Both the position numbers and the translations under genes were made by a program. From Victivallaceae bacterium (GTDB lineage Bacteria; Verrucomicrobiota; Lentisphaeria; Victivallales; Victivallaceae), in contig JAQVVK010000005.1 in the NCBI GenBank assembly GCA_028698975.1, forward strand, positions 1 to 24,809: a DNA stretch of 24,809 bases, read 5' to 3'. The notes below the pieces were generated by a model. The model searched no databases. It was not told the origin of the DNA and saw nothing but the letters and a program-made list of their open reading frames with translations. Every line of letters begins with the position of its first letter. The stretch's first letter is position 1. Positions 22,312-24,809 of this stretch are shown here, in pieces.

Positions 22312-23676
22312 ATGAACAACGACGCCTTTCTGGTGCTCTTCATCGCCTGCATGACGTTGATGTGCATGATCCCACTGTTTCTGCGCCGCTTCCGGGTGCC
22401 CGGCGTCATCGCGCTGCTTCTGGTCGGCATGTTGATGGGGCCAAACGCGCTTGACCTGATTTCGCTCCTGTCACGCGGACTGGGCTTCCTCGGAGCCAAT
22501 CCGGCCGACACTTCGGCCAAATTCTACGCGCTGGTGAGCGCATTGGGTTCGCTCGGTCTGGTGCTGCTGATGTCGCTGGCCGGCATGGAGGCCGACTTCA
22601 AGCTGATAAAGGCGGCCAAACTGCCGGTGCTTTCTCTGAGCTGTCTCACCTTTTTGCTGCCGGCGGTGACCGGATTTGCGGTTTACAATTATTTCAGGCC
22701 TGACGACCTGCCCGGCAAACTGCTTTACGCCTCGCTGTTTGCCTCGCACTCGGTCGGCATCGTCTTTCCGGTGATCCGCGAACTCAAACTCACCAAGACG
22801 CGTTTTGGCGCGGCGGTGCTTATCTCGACCGTGATAACCGACGTGGCCAGCATCATTTTGCTGGCGGTAAGCGTACAACTCAAAAAACAGACGCTGGCCG
22901 CCGCCGGCGCGGTGGCGGTCGGCCACAAAACACTGTCCATCTTCGATTATATGCCGGCCGACATCTTCGGCAGCTGGTTTCTGCCGGTTTTTTTGCTCAT
23001 CGTACTGCTGTATATGCTTATCGCCATACTGGTGGTCTATAAATTGGGCAACCGGCTGCTCTCGATGTTTCACCCCGGCGAAGACATGCTTTTGCCGATA
23101 CTGCTGCTGGTGATCCTCGGCACCGTGCTGATCGGCGAATTTCTCGGGGTCAATCTGGTGGTGGGGGCGTTTATCGCCGGGCTTGCCTTGTCCAGACTGG
23201 TCAAACCCAAGCCGGGCGAAGTACCGCTGATCTCGCGTTTTGAGAGCATCGGCTACGGGCTTTTGGTACCGTTTCTCTTTGTGTCGATCGGCATGCAGTC
23301 AGACTTCTCCGCTTTCACAACGCCCGGCAATCTGGTCATTATCGGGTTGACGGTCGCCGGGCTGGTCGCAAGCAAAATATTTTCCGGCTGGCTGGCTATG
23401 CGGATGGTCGGATTTGACAACCTTCACGGAGTGTGCGCCGGGTTGATGACCGTGCCGCAGCTCTCGGCCACACTGGCCGCCGCCGCCATCGGCCGCGACC
23501 TCGGCATGCTCGACGATAACTTCTTCAACGCCATAATCGTGCTCTCCATCGTGACCACGCTGCCGGTGCCGTCGCTGGTGCGCTGGGTGATCGAGCGTGG
23601 ACAGATGAAATTCAAAACGGTGCGCACCGAAGCATATCCGCTGCCATCCCCCAAAGACGACGGTTCGCTGTTCTGA
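22312..23676 (+). CDS. Cation/proton antiporter, CPA family
   Basis: This 454-residue inner-membrane protein has roughly twelve hydrophobic helices and should exchange Na+ or K+ for protons. Family features: GMEADFKLIKAAK (91-103), HSVGIVFPVIRELKL (146-160) and LVPFLFVSIGMQSDF near the second inverted repeat. In the fifth-helix motif the usual Asp pair is T176-D177, so one acidic residue is kept. No TrkA-N domain is attached. The start at 22312 has GGAG 8-10 bases before it; an in-frame Met at 22174 would add 46 basic residues inside the upstream gene and is rejected. The final base of the stop is the first base of mnmE. Confidence 0.9.
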   Translation: MNNDAFLVLFIACMTLMCMIPLFLRRFRVPGVIALLLVGMLMGPNALDLISLLSRGLGFLGANPADTSAKFYALVSALGSLGLVLLMSLAGMEADFKLIKAAKLPVLSLSCLTFLLPAVTGFAVYNYFRPDDLPGKLLYASLFASHSVGIVFPVIRELKLTKTRFGAAVLISTVITDVASIILLAVSVQLKKQTLAAAGAVAVGHKTLSIFDYMPADIFGSWFLPVFLLIVLLYMLIAILVVYKLGNRLLSMFHPGEDMLLPILLLVILGTVLIGEFLGVNLVVGAFIAGLALSRLVKPKPGEVPLISRFESIGYGLLVPFLFVSIGMQSDFSAFTTPGNLVIIGLTVAGLVASKIFSGWLAMRMVGFDNLHGVCAGLMTVPQLSATLAAAAIGRDLGMLDDNFFNAIIVLSIVTTLPVPSLVRWVIERGQMKFKTVRTEAYPLPSPKDDGSLF

Positions 23677-24809
23677 TGAACACCACCGACAACATCGCGG
23701 CTCCGGCCACCGCCGTCGGCGGAGCCATAACCATTTTGCGTATCTCCGGACCCGACGCGCTGGCCATCGGCAACCATGTCTGGTCGGGGCACGCCTCGCT
23801 TTCGCATGCCGCAGTACGCCGCGTGATGCTCGGCCGGTGCGGCGGCGACACCGCGCTGGCAGTCTTCATGCAGGGTCCGGCCAGCTATACCGGAGATGAC
23901 GTGGTGGAGCTGCACTGCCACGGCGGGGCGGCGGCGGCGCGACATGTTTTGAGTGAATTGCTCAAATCCGGCTGCCGCATGGCGGAGCCGGGAGAATTTA
24001 CGTTTCGCGCCTTTGTCAACGGCAAACTCGATTTGATGCAGGCCGAGGCGGTGGCCGAGATCATCGGCTCCGGCAGCGACTTCGCCTACCGCAGCGCGGA
24101 AGCGCGGCTGGCCGGGGCTTTCTCCGATGAACTGCGCGAATTGCGCGCCGAAGCGGTGGCCATTCGCGCCGAATGTGAATCCCATCTTGATTTTCCCGAC
24201 GAGGAGCTTGACTGGGACGAAACGTTGCCGCAGCGCATCGACCGACTGCGCACCCGTCTGGAAGCGTTGGCCGCCACCGGGCGGCTTGGCGAAGCATTGA
24301 CCGAGGGCGTCGCCATAACCTTGGCCGGCAAACCCAACTCCGGCAAATCCAGTCTGCTCAACCGTCTGCTCGGCAACGACCGGGCGATCGTCACCGACAT
24401 ACCCGGCACCACAAGGGACACCTTGGAGTGCGGAGTCGAATTGCGCGGCATACCGGTAAAACTCACCGACACCGCCGGATTGCGCATAAGTTCCGACCCG
24501 GTGGAGAAGCTGGGGGTCGAGCGCAGCCGCCGGGCGATCACCGGAGCCGAGCTGGTGTTTTGGGTGCTTGACGCCTCGGCGGCCGACCCGGCAACCGAAT
24601 TGGCCGAATTGCGCGACGCGGCGCCGGCGCGCGGCATCGCCGTCTGGAACAAATGCGATCTGCTGCCATGCGATGCGTCATTGCCGGAAACCGACTGGCC
24701 GGCGGTGAGGATCTCCGCGCTCGACGGCACCGGGTTGGAGCATTTGCTCGATTGCTTCGCCGAACAGGTGACCGGGGCGAAGCTGCCGGAAAAGCTGCCG
24801 GCGGCGGCG
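23676..24809 (+). CDS. mnmE: tRNA uridine-5-carboxymethylaminomethyl(34) modification GTPase MnmE (3' end outside window)
   Basis: The first 378 residues of MnmE, which with MnmG modifies U34 of certain tRNAs. The N-terminal folate-binding domain (ILRISGP, then DDVVELHCHGG, PGEFTFRAFVNGKLD and QAEAVAEII) is intact. The inserted G domain shows G1 GKPNSGKSS (218-226), G2 in DIPGTTRDT, G3 DTAGLR and G4 NKCDL. The C-terminal helical part with its catalytic Cys lies beyond base 24809. The start shares a base with the antiporter stop (TGATG), so translation is coupled. This gives the operon a translation-linked last gene next to transport functions. Confidence 0.97.
   Translation, partial: MNTTDNIAAPATAVGGAITILRISGPDALAIGNHVWSGHASLSHAAVRRVMLGRCGGDTALAVFMQGPASYTGDDVVELHCHGGAAAARHVLSELLKSGCRMAEPGEFTFRAFVNGKLDLMQAEAVAEIIGSGSDFAYRSAEARLAGAFSDELRELRAEAVAIRAECESHLDFPDEELDWDETLPQRIDRLRTRLEALAATGRLGEALTEGVAITLAGKPNSGKSSLLNRLLGNDRAIVTDIPGTTRDTLECGVELRGIPVKLTDTAGLRISSDPVEKLGVERSRRAITGAELVFWVLDASAADPATELAELRDAAPARGIAVWNKCDLLPCDASLPETDWPAVRISALDGTGLEHLLDCFAEQVTGAKLPEKLPAAA

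Overview
The window looks like a chromosomal segment of a GC-rich, Gram-negative-type bacterium. A TolB-like exported propeller protein, a lipoprotein with a clear lipobox, RpoN (sigma-54) and MnmE support this. The mix (binding-protein-dependent sugar uptake, zinc-ribbon Ser/Thr kinase, TM2 proteins, DUF1846, coiled-coil envelope protein) suggests the PVC group, most likely Lentisphaerae/Victivallales. That placement is inference from gene content, not from a marker alignment. No rRNA, tRNA, CRISPR array, prophage or insertion sequence was seen. Coding density is very high, and many neighbouring genes overlap by 1-4 bases.

Layout. (1) 1-4521, plus strand: the end of a sugar ABC transporter binding protein, two MalF/MalG-type permeases and a COG2509 FAD-dependent dehydrogenase, in one tight operon with no ATPase gene. 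(2) 4528-7921, minus strand: a WalJ/YycJ-like metallo-beta-lactamase protein, a zinc-ribbon Ser/Thr kinase and a membrane hybrid histidine-kinase/receiver protein, all translationally coupled. The hybrid protein has lost every phosphotransfer residue that I could align. (3) 8073-9500, plus strand: rpoN. (4) 9510-13585, minus strand: lon, folB, a flavin-reductase-like gene and two small TM2-domain genes. (5) 13586-13852: an AT-rich, highly structured intergenic element with tandem and inverted repeats. (6) 13853-17489, minus strand: a divergent NifS-like PLP enzyme, a tolB-like gene and folC. (7) 17609-19068, plus strand: a canonical cysteine desulfurase coupled to a DUF493 protein. (8) 19221-24809, plus strand: an operon behind a strong sigma-70-type promoter. 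It encodes a membrane-anchored coiled-coil protein, a 42-residue membrane microprotein, a 53-residue lipoprotein, a DUF1846 protein, a CPA-type cation/proton antiporter and the start of mnmE.

The most interesting unit is region 2. WalJ is classically linked to the WalK/WalR two-component system. Here a WalJ-like protein is coupled instead to a Hanks-type kinase with unusual HHD and DFD motifs and to a histidine kinase/receiver that appears catalytically dead. This suggests a signalling module in which the two-component protein became a scaffold or sensor for Ser/Thr phosphorylation. Other points of interest are the repeat-bearing element upstream of lon, the divergent pair of NifS-family enzymes of which one is degenerate, and the two very small envelope genes between 20460 and 20746.
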